In this document: piece after piece, positions 52,990-61,219 of the stretch
Layout: every line of letters begins with the position of its first letter
Numbering within the stretch: position 1 is the stretch's first letter
Assembly (NCBI GenBank): GCA_028275345.1
Contig: JAPWUV010000001.1
Location: 1 to 64,000, forward strand
DNA length: 64,000 bases
Direction: 5' to 3'
Source: a bacterium
Lineage (GTDB): Bacteria; Zhuqueibacterota; Zhuqueibacteria; Oleimicrobiales; Geothermoviventaceae
The notes under the pieces: generated by a model
The model's database searches: none
Seen by the model: only the letters and a program-made list of their open reading frames with translations
What the model was told of the DNA's origin: nothing
Program-made: the position numbers and the translations under genes

Positions 52990-54476
52990 CCTTCGGACTC
53001 CATTGTGGACTTCGCCGGGCGTTGCACCGGGCCCGACGGACGACAGCGTTCGGCAGAGCTCATTGGCTCGCCCTCGGAAATGACGCGCCAGGAGAATCCC
53101 TGGCGAAGGGGGATGCCCAATTTGTCGCACAGGCGCCGAAGCTGAACCAGCCCGCGGTCCTCCTTCTCGGCGAAGGAATACACGACGTCGACTGCCCGAA
53201 GCTCGTGGAGGAGGGGGAGATCAGCCGCGGTTCCGAGGATCTTCGCGTTCCGCACGCGCATGCCGCGCTTCCGGGGATCGCTGTCCAGGAGGCCAATCAC
53301 CCGGAGTCCGGGTTCCAGGTTGAGCTCCACCCGGCGCAGGAAGAGCTCGCACTCTCGGTTCACCCCGTACAACACCACGTTGGCAAACCCGGCCGACTTT
53401 GCCCGCGAGGCGTGCTTGCGCTCTTCCTGGATCGCGAGCGCGAATCTTGCCCCGCCATTTAGTAAAAGAGTCCAGGCGAAACTGAGGAGGAGCAGGCGTA
53501 CCCCTTCCAGCCACGGCAGGGTGAGGAAGACCAAGGGGACGCCGGCCAGGCTTGTGAACAGAAGGGACGTAGCCAAAGCCAGGAGGTCCGTCTTTGCCAC
53601 AAGCCTCCAGCTCTGTTGGCAGACGCCGGAGATGAGGAAGCCCAAATAATGGATCCCGCCGAGAAGCAGGGCCACAGTGAGCAGGGGGCGCGTCGCCTCC
53701 GCAATGACGTGGGTTCCCGTTAGGAGGAAGGCCGAAAAGACTGCGGCCAACTCCACCAGTAGGGCGTCCGTGGCCAGGTGAGCCAAGAAGTTCAGCTTCG
53801 AACTCAGATGCTTCAGTTTGAGGGGCTCGAACAGAGTCACCCATGCGGTTCGCGCCAGAAGCTTGAGGTCCGTCCAAGCCGTCCTGCGCTGGAGGTACGC
53901 GAGGTCCGTCGCCAGCTTTTTCGGGAGGATGAAGTGGATGTAGTAGTCCTCCACATCGTCGACATCGGAGGGGATCAGCTCCTTTTCGTTTCTCCACAGG
54001 ATCTGATTGGGCCCGGTGATGCCAGGCCATGCTTCCAATACGCGCCGCTGGGCGGGCGTGTACATGGCGACGATCTCTGGGATCTCCGGCCGGGGACCCA
54101 CGATCCTCATCTCGCCGCGCACCACGTTGATCAATTGGGGCAGCTCGTCCAGCTTGAAGCGCTCCAGGAACTTCCCGATCCGCGTAAGCCGGAGGTCATT
54201 TCGCGGGCTAATCTTGGGGCCCAGGTCCGGTCCGTGGCGCATCTTGCGGAACTTGTAGAGCAGGAACGGGCGGCCGTCCTTCCCAATGCGGACCTGCCGG
54301 TAGAAGCAAGGTCCTCGAGATTCCAGCTGGATCAGCAGGGCGATGAGCGCGAAGACCGGCGCAAGCAGAATCAACCCCACCCCAGCCAGCAACCGGTCGC
54401 CCCAGGGAGCTTTCGGAGCTCGGGCCGGAGGGTCGACTGCGGAAGTTTCTCGACAGGGCTGGGCTCGCTCATTCAT
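52986..54476 (-). CDS. Initiating sugar-phosphate transferase with reversed domain order (Bac_transf + 4TM/CoA_binding_3-like)
   Basis: 496 residues. Residues ~25-215 are a bacterial sugar transferase domain, which moves a sugar-1-phosphate to undecaprenyl phosphate: one membrane helix (LLAGVGLILLAPVFALIALL), YRQVRIGKDGRPFLLYKFRKM, the catalytic Asp-Glu pair (D110-E111) in LDELPQLINV and GEMRIVGPRPEI. Residues ~232-345 hold four hydrophobic helices and ~365-470 a Rossmann-like domain (VVLYGVNRECELFLRRVE, VIGLLDSD), as in the N-terminal half of WbaP or CapD-type proteins. There this module precedes the catalytic domain; here it follows. Both neighbouring overlaps are ATGA. It starts glycan assembly, probably using the amino-sugar made by the three genes just upstream. 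Confidence 0.87.
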   Translation of the reverse strand: MNERAQPCRETSAVDPPARAPKAPWGDRLLAGVGLILLAPVFALIALLIQLESRGPCFYRQVRIGKDGRPFLLYKFRKMRHGPDLGPKISPRNDLRLTRIGKFLERFKLDELPQLINVVRGEMRIVGPRPEIPEIVAMYTPAQRRVLEAWPGITGPNQILWRNEKELIPSDVDDVEDYYIHFILPKKLATDLAYLQRRTAWTDLKLLARTAWVTLFEPLKLKHLSSKLNFLAHLATDALLVELAAVFSAFLLTGTHVIAEATRPLLTVALLLGGIHYLGFLISGVCQQSWRLVAKTDLLALATSLLFTSLAGVPLVFLTLPWLEGVRLLLLSFAWTLLLNGGARFALAIQEERKHASRAKSAGFANVVLYGVNRECELFLRRVELNLEPGLRVIGLLDSDPRKRGMRVRNAKILGTAADLPLLHELRAVDVVYSFAEKEDRGLVQLRRLCDKLGIPLRQGFSWRVISEGEPMSSAERCRPSGPVQRPAKSTMESEG

Positions 54477-55606
54477 GCCAGAGCCTCAACGAGCGACTCG
54501 CACACCAAATCCACGTCGGCGCTGGTCATGTGAGGATGCAGTGGGAGGGTGATCTCCCGTGAGCCGAACTCCTCGGTGGTGGGCAGGGGTTGCTGCCAAA
54601 GCCTGCGGTACGCCTCGAGCTTGTGAACGGGCGGGTAGTGGTGGCTAGTCTGGATGCCCTTCGCATGCATGCGCGCCACCACATCTCGCCGATCCTTGCC
54701 TCTGGGGATGAGCACGGGAAGAATGTGGCAGGCACTTCCCTCCAGCTCGCCGTGGAAGGGGAGATCGAGTCCTGTCCAGGAGGCCAGAATCTCCCAGTAG
54801 CGGGCTGCGAGCTTTCTCCGCCTCTCGTTGTACTCGTCGAGGAGGGTGAGCTGTGCGAGCCCCAAGGCGGAGCGGATTTCGTCGAGACGATAGTTGTAAC
54901 CGAGATCGACCACATCGTACTCCCCCTGGCCGCTTCGGTGCCGTTCCCACGTTCCCGTGGTCATCCCGTGCGAGCGGAGCAAGCGGATTCGGGCTGCGTA
55001 GCCTTCGTCGTCGGTCACGACCATGCCGCCTTCTGCTGTGGTCATATTCTTGTTCGAGAAGAAGCTGAAACAGCCAATGTCTCCGAAGGTCCCGAACTTG
55101 CGCCCTTTGCGGTAGGCTCCGACGGCGTGGGCCGCATCCTCTACCACCGGGACTCCCACCTCACGGGCCAGGTCGCAAATGGCCTCGATCTGCCAGGGGT
55201 AGCCGCCGTAGTCCACTGCAGCGATGCAGCGCGTGCGGGGCGTGAGTTTCCGGGCCACGTCGTACGGATCCAGCACTGGATGCGTCGGGTCTTGGATTTC
55301 GGCGAATACCGGCTCCGCTCCGCAGTATCGGATTGCGTTGATCGTTGCCACGAAGGTCATCGATGGACAGATGACCTCGTCGCCGGGTCCTATCCCGATG
55401 GCTCGGTACGCCAGGTGCAAGGCCGCCGTCCCATTGGCGACAGCGATGGCGTACCGAACGCCGAGGTAGTGCGCGAACGCCGTCTCGAAACGCTCCGTGA
55501 GGGGACCCTGGCTCAGCCACCCGGATTCCAACGCGGCCCGGATGGAGTCGAACTCCCGAGCCCCGAACCGCAGGTCGCTCAGCGGGACTCGCCATTCATT
55601 TGGCAT
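54473..55606 (-). CDS. DegT/DnrJ/EryC1/StrS-family sugar aminotransferase
   Basis: 377 residues, normal length. A PLP enzyme that aminates a keto-sugar nucleotide using glutamate. Visible: YAIAVANGTAALHLAYRA, PSMTFVATINAIRYCGAEPV, VVEDAAHAVGA (PLP-ring Asp), and the Schiff-base Lys in FFSNKNMTTAEGGM. NYRLDEIRSALGLAQL and CHILPVLIPRGKDR complete the family pattern. Its start overlaps the nucleotidyltransferase gene by 11 nt and its stop overlaps the sugar-transferase gene as ATGA. With the dehydratase at 56391 it would give a 4-amino-4,6-dideoxy sugar nucleotide. Confidence 0.92.
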   Translation of the reverse strand: MPNEWRVPLSDLRFGAREFDSIRAALESGWLSQGPLTERFETAFAHYLGVRYAIAVANGTAALHLAYRAIGIGPGDEVICPSMTFVATINAIRYCGAEPVFAEIQDPTHPVLDPYDVARKLTPRTRCIAAVDYGGYPWQIEAICDLAREVGVPVVEDAAHAVGAYRKGRKFGTFGDIGCFSFFSNKNMTTAEGGMVVTDDEGYAARIRLLRSHGMTTGTWERHRSGQGEYDVVDLGYNYRLDEIRSALGLAQLTLLDEYNERRRKLAARYWEILASWTGLDLPFHGELEGSACHILPVLIPRGKDRRDVVARMHAKGIQTSHHYPPVHKLEAYRRLWQQPLPTTEEFGSREITLPLHPHMTSADVDLVCESLVEALA

Positions 55607-56309
55607 CGATTCCGAGCTCCGATCTCATGGATCGAAATTCCTCGATCGCCCTAGCATAGTCGGGGTGGCGCCCAATGTCCAGCCAGTAGCCGCGAAACGG
55701 GTAGCTGACCACCTTTTCCCCCCGCTCCAGGAGAATGCGGACGAGCTCCGGGAAATCCATCGGCTCCTCCGGGCGGAGGTATTGGCATACGCGGACGTCG
55801 AAGGCGTACACGCCCATGCTCACCTTCAGCGGGAGTTGGGGCTTTTCCCGGAAGCCGATGATCAAAGAGTCCCCGTTGGTCTCGATCACCCCGAGGTCAA
55901 TGGGGACTCGCAATTCGTACGTCCCCACGGTGGCTATGGCCCCGTTCTCTCGGTGGTAACGGATGAGGTCGGCGAAGTTGAGATTGGTCAGGAGGTCCGC
56001 ATTTACCACCAGGAAGTTCGGCTCGAGATCTCGGATGAGGGACAGGGGGGCGATGGTGCCCAGGGGACGCCTCTCTTCGAAGTACTCGATCCGTACCCCC
56101 AACCTGGATCCATCTCCGAGGTAGGCGCGGATCAAGTCGGCCAGGTAGCCAAGGGCAAGTGATACCCGATCGAAACCCTGGTTCTTCAGCTGGCGGATGA
56201 CGATTTCCACGATCGGCATGCCGTCCACGGGAAGCAGGGGTTTCGGGATGACCGACGTGTACGGAGCCAGTCGGACGCCGCTTCCGCCAGCCATGATGAT
56301 CGCTTGCAT
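55596..56309 (-). CDS. Sugar-phosphate nucleotidyltransferase
   Basis: 237 residues. NTP_transferase fold with AIIMAGGSGVRLAPYTSVIP and PKPLLPVDGMPIVEIVIRQL, the metal-site motif FLVVNADLLTNLNF and PFRGYWLDIGRHPDY at the end. It couples an NTP to a sugar-1-phosphate; nucleotide and sugar cannot be read from sequence. It lies between a 4,6-dehydratase and an aminotransferase gene, a trio known from nonulosonate and N-acetyl-amino-sugar pathways. ATG 56309 has a G-rich site upstream; the in-frame ATG at 56360 has none. Confidence 0.88.
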   Translation of the reverse strand: MQAIIMAGGSGVRLAPYTSVIPKPLLPVDGMPIVEIVIRQLKNQGFDRVSLALGYLADLIRAYLGDGSRLGVRIEYFEERRPLGTIAPLSLIRDLEPNFLVVNADLLTNLNFADLIRYHRENGAIATVGTYELRVPIDLGVIETNGDSLIIGFREKPQLPLKVSMGVYAFDVRVCQYLRPEEPMDFPELVRILLERGEKVVSYPFRGYWLDIGRHPDYARAIEEFRSMRSELGIDAK

Positions 56310-56390
56310 CTCTACGCCCCTTTCACAATCCACCATCGGCCTCGCATTTTCCATCGGCATCGCGCAGGCGCCGCTTCCCGGTCGCGCCTC

Positions 56391-57383
56391 CTACACGTAG
56401 TACAAGCTCGGGTTTTCCACGGCCACGTGCCCTTCGATCCATTCGGCCGTCCTGGCCAGTCCCTCCTCGAGGGGAACCTTGGGTTTCCATCCCAACAGGC
56501 GGTGGGCTTTGCTGGCGTCGCACACGAGTCTTTGGACTTCGCTCTCGGCGGGCCGCATGCGTTGCGGATCCTGGTCCACCCGCAGTTCGACGCCCAGGAC
56601 CTGCTGCACCAGCTCACAGAGCTGCGCGATGGTAGTTTCCCTTCCCGTGCCCAGATTGATCACCTCCCCCTCGATGCCGGGGGTGATGGCAGCCCGCAGG
56701 AATCCCTCTACGATGTCGCCCACGTAGTTGAAGTCGCGGCTCGGATGAAGAGCGCCGAGACGCACCACCTCGGCCTGCAGGGCTTGCAGGAGGATGGTGG
56801 GGATCACTGCCCGCAGGGACTGCCGCGGCCCATACGTGTTGAACGGCCGGACGATCACCAGCGGAAGCCCGAAGGCTCGGTGGTAGCTCAGCGACAGCTG
56901 GTCCGCCCCGATTTTGCTCGCCGCGTAGGGGGAGCGGGCTTCCAGCGGATGGTCCTCGTCCATCGGGACATACTTCACCGTGCCGTACACCTCACTGGTG
57001 GAAGTACCTATGAGCCGGCTCACCCCGTACTCGAGGCAGGCGTTCAGAACATTGAGCGTGCCGAGGACGTTCGTCTGCACGAAATCCGTGGGGTTCAAGT
57101 AGGAATACGGAATGGCGATGAGCGCCCCAAGGTGGAAGACGATCTCCGAGCCTTTCACAGCCCGATTGACGGCGCCTGGATCCTTGAGATCTCCAAAGAT
57201 GATGTCCAGCTCAGCGAGGCTTTCCTGGGGCAGCTGCTCGAGAAGGCCTCGCTCGTTCCGCGAGTTGTACCGGAGGAACGCACGCACCCGTGCCCCGTGC
57301 TGAATCAAGGCTTCCGTGAGATGGCTGCCGATGAATCCGCCGGCACCTGTGACGAGTACGACTTTGCCCCGCAAGCTTCTCAT
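56391..57383 (-). CDS. NDP-sugar 4,6-dehydratase-like extended SDR (LegB-like)
   Basis: 330 residues. NAD-binding motif VVLVTGAGGFIGSHLTEALI, substrate-side FHLGALIAIPYSYLNPTDF, STSEVYGTVKYVPMDEDHPL and active-site YAASK in RSPYAASKIGADQLSLSYH. This set matches dehydratases of the LegB type (N-acetyl-hexosamine 4,6-dehydration). The following genes encode a nucleotidyltransferase and an aminotransferase, so a 4-keto-6-deoxy intermediate is expected to be aminated. Sialic-acid-type synthase genes normally paired with this trio are absent from the window. AGAGG lies 5 nt before ATG 57383. Confidence 0.87.
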   Translation of the reverse strand: MRSLRGKVVLVTGAGGFIGSHLTEALIQHGARVRAFLRYNSRNERGLLEQLPQESLAELDIIFGDLKDPGAVNRAVKGSEIVFHLGALIAIPYSYLNPTDFVQTNVLGTLNVLNACLEYGVSRLIGTSTSEVYGTVKYVPMDEDHPLEARSPYAASKIGADQLSLSYHRAFGLPLVIVRPFNTYGPRQSLRAVIPTILLQALQAEVVRLGALHPSRDFNYVGDIVEGFLRAAITPGIEGEVINLGTGRETTIAQLCELVQQVLGVELRVDQDPQRMRPAESEVQRLVCDASKAHRLLGWKPKVPLEEGLARTAEWIEGHVAVENPSLYYV

Positions 57384-57425
57384 CTTTCCTCTCGATCGGG
57401 ATCTTTGCGTTGCAGGGGATGGCTT

Positions 57426-59714
57426 TCAGGAGTTCTTTTCCGAGGCATAGTAGCGACGGTAGTACTTGTAGTACTTCCTGCTTCCGTATACCATGCTTTG
57501 GTTGACCATGTTGAGGACGATGCCCACGACTTTGGCCTGGCTTTTCTCCAGATTGGCCAATGCGCGCTGGATGGCCCTTCTCTCGGTCTGACCGGCGGCG
57601 ACGCAGAAAACGATCGCGTCGGCGTGCCTGGCGGCCACATTCGCATCTGCCAGGCCGAGACATGGCGGCATGTCCAGAATCACCAGGGCGGCCCTTTCCC
57701 TCAGCACCTTCAGAAGCAGCCCAAACTCGTAGGAGAACCACAAGCTGGCGCTGTCGACCGACGGCGAGCCGGCTGGCAGGAAGCGGAGCCCAGCGAAGGG
57801 GGTTGGCCTGAGGTAGCTCTCGACCAAGGGCGCAAGTTCATGGGCGTCGCGCTCCAGATCCGCCATCCTCTCTCCCTCCACCTCCGTGCTGAGGTAGCGA
57901 TCCACGGTGAGCCTTTCGGAAAGGACCTGGCGCATCTCCGCTTGGAGGTCAGCCAAGCCCGGCTGACGGGGGACCTCCAGCATGCGGTGCAGCGTGGGCT
58001 TGCGGAGATCGCCGTCCACTAGCACGGTATTCAGCCCGCGCTTCGCGGCCAGAAGGGCGAGGTTCATCGTCACGGTGGACTTCCCTTCTCCGGGGATCGA
58101 GGAGGTGATCATGACCACCTTTGCGTTCCTGTCGAGCGAAAAGGTGAGGGAGCTCCACAGAAGATCGTACGCGTCCTGAAGGATGGAGCGGGAGCGATGG
58201 CCGTGCTGTTCCCGGTCCCCCTCGGCGCTGATCAACGGCTTGAGCTGGCCGTTCCAGAGGATTCCGCGCTGCAGCTTGGGGATCGAAGCCAGGATGGGCA
58301 CGTTGGTGAAGGCCTGCACGTCCTCGGGTCCTTCTGGCTTGTCGTAAACGAACTCGAGAGCCAGCGACAGCGTGAGCCCGATCACCAATCCCGCAAAGAC
58401 GGCGAGGAAGAAGTTGAGGGCCTTCCGAGGCCGGACCGGCGTGCCCGGCACAAGAGCCCGTTCCATCACCCGCATGGTGCCGATCTCGGCGGCCTCCCGA
58501 ATGCGGGCCCTCTCCCTCTCTTCGTACAGCGTCTGGAAGAGCTTGTTGTTGACCTCGAGTTCCCGTTGCAGCCGGACCAGCGTCACCTCCTGCTCGGGGA
58601 GCTTGCGAAGCCGCTCCTCGTAACCTTGCATCAGCTGCTGCAGCTGGTCCCTCTGGGCGGCCAGGCCTTGGATCTCCACTTCCAGCGCCACCGAAGCCTT
58701 GAGGTTCTCCCCGATCTGCTCAAGGGGGTCGAGGAGGCCCTTGAATTTCTCGTCCTGGACGATGCGCATCGTTTCCTGGACCAGATTGGCCTTCGTTTGC
58801 TCGATATCGTTCCGGATCTCGAGCATCTTCGGGTGGTCCGGCGCGTAGTTCTGCGCTTGGAGCCTGGCGTACATGGTCTCCAGCTCGACCAGATGCTGCT
58901 TCATCTTCTCCGTAATCGGTGTGGTGATGGAGGTGACGGTGGTGGGCAGGTCCTTCTTCTCCGCTTCGATTTGCTGGCGAAGGAGCGTCAATTTCCTCTG
59001 CTTCGCTTCCATCTCGGAGCGGATATTGTTCAGCAATACCTCCGCTTGGGTCATCCTTTCCAGGATCTCGGCGGCCTCCCCGTCGAGGGTGGCGATGCCC
59101 TCCCGCTCCTTGAAGCTCTTGAGCGCGTCCTCCGCTTCATGAAGCCGCCGCTCCACGACGGAAAGCTGCTCATCGGCGAAGCTGCGCAGGGCCGTGTACT
59201 CCCGTCGGCGCTGCTCGAGATTGCTGTGCTGGAGCACGTCGATCGAGGCGTTCGTAATGGCTGCCGCCACCACCGGATCCGTCGATTCGAAAGAGACCAC
59301 AACCACGTCCGTGTTCTTGACCATGACCGCGTTCAGATGCTTTCGAATGTAGCGGACGGGGTAGGTCCTCGGGTTCGGCAGTTTCGATGTGTCGACGGTG
59401 CCCAGGATTCTGCGGACGATGCTGTCCGGAAGCGCAGCGGCAACCATGCGGACGAAGGCCACCGTCTTCATCTCCTCCAGGCGATTGGCGATGTAGTTCT
59501 GCCGCGAGAGGGGAGAGAGGATGTCCACCCCGATCGTCTGGCTGACCGGGTAGTTCTCGAACACGATCTTGGCCTCAGCCACATAGACGGGCTTGGCCAG
59601 CTGGTTGTAAAGCACCATCGGCAGCACGCAAACCCCCAGGCTCACGAACAGCACCTTCTTTCGCTTATCGATCACCCGGAGGAGGTCTTGGAAGGTCAGA
59701 GTTTTCCCGCTCAC
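57426..59714 (-). CDS. Wzc-type polysaccharide co-polymerase / tyrosine autokinase
   Basis: 762 residues. Wzz-like N-terminal region with two membrane helices (KVLFVSLGVCVLPMVLYNQL; FFLAVFAGLVIGLTLSLALEF), a long periplasmic coiled-coil (~180-400) and a GNVR-like segment (LEVNNKLFQTLYEERERARI). The cytoplasmic BY-kinase has Walker A SSIPGEGKSTV (~540), Walker A' LVDGDLRKPT, Walker B ALVILDMPPCLG, and a C-terminal Tyr cluster (YGSRKYYKYYRRYY) for autophosphorylation. It controls chain length and export. GTG 59714 has GAGG 8-9 nt upstream; TTG 59741 extends the same frame by 9 codons without a site. It follows the receiver gene and probably leads the biosynthetic genes. Confidence 0.93.
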   Translation of the reverse strand: MSGKTLTFQDLLRVIDKRKKVLFVSLGVCVLPMVLYNQLAKPVYVAEAKIVFENYPVSQTIGVDILSPLSRQNYIANRLEEMKTVAFVRMVAAALPDSIVRRILGTVDTSKLPNPRTYPVRYIRKHLNAVMVKNTDVVVVSFESTDPVVAAAITNASIDVLQHSNLEQRRREYTALRSFADEQLSVVERRLHEAEDALKSFKEREGIATLDGEAAEILERMTQAEVLLNNIRSEMEAKQRKLTLLRQQIEAEKKDLPTTVTSITTPITEKMKQHLVELETMYARLQAQNYAPDHPKMLEIRNDIEQTKANLVQETMRIVQDEKFKGLLDPLEQIGENLKASVALEVEIQGLAAQRDQLQQLMQGYEERLRKLPEQEVTLVRLQRELEVNNKLFQTLYEERERARIREAAEIGTMRVMERALVPGTPVRPRKALNFFLAVFAGLVIGLTLSLALEFVYDKPEGPEDVQAFTNVPILASIPKLQRGILWNGQLKPLISAEGDREQHGHRSRSILQDAYDLLWSSLTFSLDRNAKVVMITSSIPGEGKSTVTMNLALLAAKRGLNTVLVDGDLRKPTLHRMLEVPRQPGLADLQAEMRQVLSERLTVDRYLSTEVEGERMADLERDAHELAPLVESYLRPTPFAGLRFLPAGSPSVDSASLWFSYEFGLLLKVLRERAALVILDMPPCLGLADANVAARHADAIVFCVAAGQTERRAIQRALANLEKSQAKVVGIVLNMVNQSMVYGSRKYYKYYRRYYASEKNS

Positions 59715-59812
59715 GTTCGTAGCCTCATTCGTGACGACCAACAGTTCACAAATTACCGCAGACGACTGGACCGCGAATCCCCCTTCCCGGAGAGTCTTCA
59801 GCCGCCTTCATG

Positions 59813-60499
59813 TCAGCGGATGCCCCAGGCCGCATGGCCCGGGTCGGGATCGACGCGCTCGGTTCCGCCACTCTCGAACTCACGGAGCTGCGCGCCGTGG
59901 GACTGGATCTGGAGAAGGCGAGCACACAGCTCGGAGAGTTGATCCGAAAGCCGGACGATGCTCTCGATTTCCCTATCCGGGAGGCATTCGCGGGAGCATG
60001 CATGGAGCCGGCCACTCATTTGGGAGGATAGCTTCAGCAGGCGGGCCGCTCCTTGTCCGATGAGCCTCAAGATCGAAGCCTCTTCCTTCCGGACATTCTG
60101 CCGACGCAGCACCTCCTCGATCTTGCTCCGGATCTCCGATGCCGTGAAAGGCTTGCCCAGGTAGTCCGCGGCTCCCGACTTGAAAGCCTGGACCACCGTG
60201 CCCACCGAAGGAATTCTCGAGGCCGCGATCACCGGACAATGTGGACGGTACGTTCGGATCTCTTCCAGCAATCGAAAACTTGCTCCCTCTGGCATCCGGA
60301 GCTCGAGGACGATGACGTCGAATTCCTGCTGTCCCACCTGCGCGAAGGCCTCCGCTGAGGAGCGTGCCTCAACCACGTCGTAGCCCCAATGGCGGAGGAG
60401 GTCCCCGTAGACGCTGGCCGCATCCGCTTCATTGTCGATGAGGAGCACTTTCCGCCTTGAGACGGAGCTAGGCGCCATTGCCGCTTTCTGGTCTGCCAT
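59813..60499 (-). CDS. Atypical receiver-domain (REC) protein without DNA-binding output
   Basis: 228 residues. A REC domain (~17-140) similar to NtrC-type receivers: KVLLIDNEADAASVYGDLL, DVIVLELRMPEGASFRLLEE, CPVIAASRIPSVGTVVQAF, KSGAADYLGKPF. The phosphoacceptor Asp is Glu (VLELRMP) and the second acidic-pocket residue is Asn (IDNEA); the conserved Lys and Ser/Thr are kept. After it comes a ~90-residue helical tail rich in Leu, Arg and Ser with no known output domain. Glu at this site can mimic permanent phosphorylation, so it may act without a kinase, perhaps by protein contact with the Wzc-like kinase encoded next. ATG 60499 has AAGGA 7-8 nt upstream. Confidence 0.8.
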   Translation of the reverse strand: MADQKAAMAPSSVSRRKVLLIDNEADAASVYGDLLRHWGYDVVEARSSAEAFAQVGQQEFDVIVLELRMPEGASFRLLEEIRTYRPHCPVIAASRIPSVGTVVQAFKSGAADYLGKPFTASEIRSKIEEVLRRQNVRKEEASILRLIGQGAARLLKLSSQMSGRLHACSRECLPDREIESIVRLSDQLSELCARLLQIQSHGAQLREFESGGTERVDPDPGHAAWGIR

Positions 60500-61219
60500 C
60501 CTCCAATCCTTCGGGATGCTTGGTGTTGTTGGCGGGACCGCGACTCCAACCTTGGCATCCCCCTGAGCTCCGCGTCGACTCCCGCCCCGACATGCGTTAT
60601 CCCCTAGTTCCAAGGACTATGCCACGCGCGTCCTCTTGCGCGCTCTCATCCACGCCGGAGGTGCTTGATTCTGTGGGGATTGCAATTGTGACGATCGGCG
60701 TGGAATTGGTTGGCCAGAGGCAGGCGGAAATAAAGTGTTCAAAATTTGAGCATTCGAGCGTCAACTACGTTTCCGACCAGAAATTGTCTTCATCGGCCGG
60801 GAGTCTCAGGCCTCCAAGGGGGGATTTCGTGCCCGCGAGAAGCTGATGCGACTCGTCTACCCTTCCTCACCGGACCTCGCGAGTACTGGGGATCATGTCT
60901 AATTCTTGAACAGACTTGTCAGGGACCAGCGGCGTTGGCCCTTTCCCAGAGGAGGTCAGCGAACCGGCAGCGTGATTTCTTGTGCTGCAGATCACAATTG
61001 GCGGCCAGATGTGGCGGACCGGGGGCAGTTGCCGGGACATCCGGATCCCCGTGCGACCGCGCCTCGGCCGCGGTTCCGAGGGCGGGCGACCCCCTCACGT
61101 GTCCCCCGAGCGTTTGGTTTCTTTTCCCTCCTTTTCCCAGCCGTCTGCGCGGGACGCATTCGCTCGCTGCAACCGGCGTGCGAGGCAGAGCAGCCGGAGC
61201 CGTTCTTCCCGACCTCGGC
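60500..61219. other. Long non-coding region upstream of the EPS cluster
   Basis: 720 nt between the 3' end of the SppA-like gene and the start of the receiver gene, both leftward. Open frames here are Arg/Pro/Ser-rich and lack ribosome-binding sites. An AT-rich patch lies near 60720-60795. On the minus strand a sigma54-like sequence lies at 60609-60624. No GEMM or other riboswitch core was recognised by eye. This is the expected site of the EPS-cluster promoter. Confidence 0.55.
60609..60624 (-). promoter_or_regulatory. Possible sigma54-type promoter ahead of the EPS regulator gene
   Basis: The minus strand reads TGGCATAGTCCTTGGA, matching the -24/-12 consensus TGGCAYRN4TTGCW except C to G in the -12 dinucleotide, which is normally critical. 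It is 110 nt upstream of ATG 60499. Either a weak or degenerate site or chance. Confidence 0.25.

Noticed and set aside
56304-59942. Two long plus-strand open frames (572 and 581 codons)
   Set aside because: Antisense to the dehydratase and tyrosine-kinase genes; His/Leu/Arg-rich shadow text with no motifs.
60500-61219. c-di-GMP (GEMM) riboswitch ahead of the EPS cluster
   Set aside because: No recognisable GEMM core or tetraloop/receptor pattern was found by eye on the minus strand.
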